This document shows positions 5,272 through 5,432 of a DNA stretch of 5,432 nucleotides, piece after piece. Source of the DNA: RGIG8775 sp045121195 (lineage in GTDB: Bacteria; Bacillota; Clostridia; Oscillospirales; CAG-272); the NCBI GenBank assembly GCA_045121195.1, contig JBGVFO010000161.1, positions 1 to 5,432 of the forward strand. Direction: 5' to 3'. Under the pieces are notes generated by a model that ran no database searches, was not told where the DNA came from, and was given only the letters and a program-made list of their open reading frames with translations. The position numbers were made by a program, and so were the translations under genes. Numbering within the stretch: position 1 is the first letter of the stretch; every line of letters starts with the position of its first letter.

Positions 5272-5432
5272 ATGGAACATATTTACGATATGATCGTCAT
5301 CGGCGGCGGTCCTGCGGGCTACACGGCGGCGCTGTATGCGGCGCGGGCGGGACTGGATACGCTGGTGCTGGAGCGTATGTCGGCGGGCGGTCAGATGGGA
5401 CTGACCGATATCATCGACAACTACCCCGGCTT
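5272..5432 (+). CDS. trxB: Thioredoxin reductase, N-terminal part (cut by window end)
   Basis: The first 53 codons and two bases of a flavoprotein are present; the rest lies outside the window. The N-terminus has the FAD-binding fold with GGGPAG (11-16) and AALYAARAGL (19-28). It then has SAGGQMGLTDIIDNYPG (37-53), the typical thioredoxin reductase segment after the first FAD strand. The enzyme would reduce thioredoxin using NADPH in the cytoplasm and so feed CcdA. The CxxC active site and NADPH-binding domain cannot be seen, so a related FAD oxidoreductase such as a ferredoxin-NADP reductase of the same fold is not fully excluded. AGGAGG overlaps the stop codon of the preceding gene (TAGGAGG, 5261-5267), which points to translation as one operon. 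Confidence 0.9.
   Translation, partial: MEHIYDMIVIGGGPAGYTAALYAARAGLDTLVLERMSAGGQMGLTDIIDNYPG

Overview
The window reads as a piece of a strictly anaerobic, moderately GC-rich Clostridia-like (Bacillota) chromosome. The evidence is a clostridial-type modular flavodiiron protein, a free rubredoxin, a ferredoxin-like Cys-rich protein of a type I associate with anaerobes, strong AGGAGG-type ribosome binding sites, and a heavy preference for CCC, GGC and GAG codons. The lineage is inferred from protein style only. All supported genes are on the + strand. I see no RNA gene, CRISPR array, transposase or prophage gene.

Region 1 (1-159) is a leader with repeats: a hairpin element (53-81), a short direct repeat (18-29 / 107-118) and one copy of a 17-bp motif (123-139). 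Region 2 (160-2712) holds a dicluster-ferredoxin-like protein and a 596-aa flavodiiron protein, with a candidate extended -10 promoter and a Rex-like palindrome between them. The flavodiiron protein has four domains in a row: diiron metallo-beta-lactamase fold, flavodoxin, flavin reductase and rubredoxin. Region 3 (2713-2938) is an intergenic stretch carrying a perfect 24-bp inverted repeat and two more copies of the 17-bp motif. Region 4 (2939-3905) has a free rubredoxin, a strong intrinsic terminator and, starting only 11 nt after it, a ZIP-family metal transporter. Region 5 (3956-5432, running off the end) is a tight cluster of a CcdA-type membrane thiol transporter, a membrane-anchored TlpA/ResA-like thioredoxin and the beginning of a thioredoxin reductase.

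Together the first half looks like an O2/NO detoxification module. Flavodiiron proteins reduce O2 to water or NO to N2O, and rubredoxin and flavin reductase modules feed them electrons. The second half looks like an electron route that carries NADPH-derived reducing power across the membrane: TrxB, then a thioredoxin not seen here, then CcdA, then the extracytoplasmic TlpA-like protein. The metal transporter between them could supply iron or zinc for the metalloproteins, but that link rests on position alone.

None of the gene families looks undescribed. The points most worth a second look are the intergenic hairpin and repeat families, the near-identical nucleotide patch shared by the fused and free rubredoxins, the missing cluster ligand in the ferredoxin, and the terminator placed directly ahead of the transporter start.
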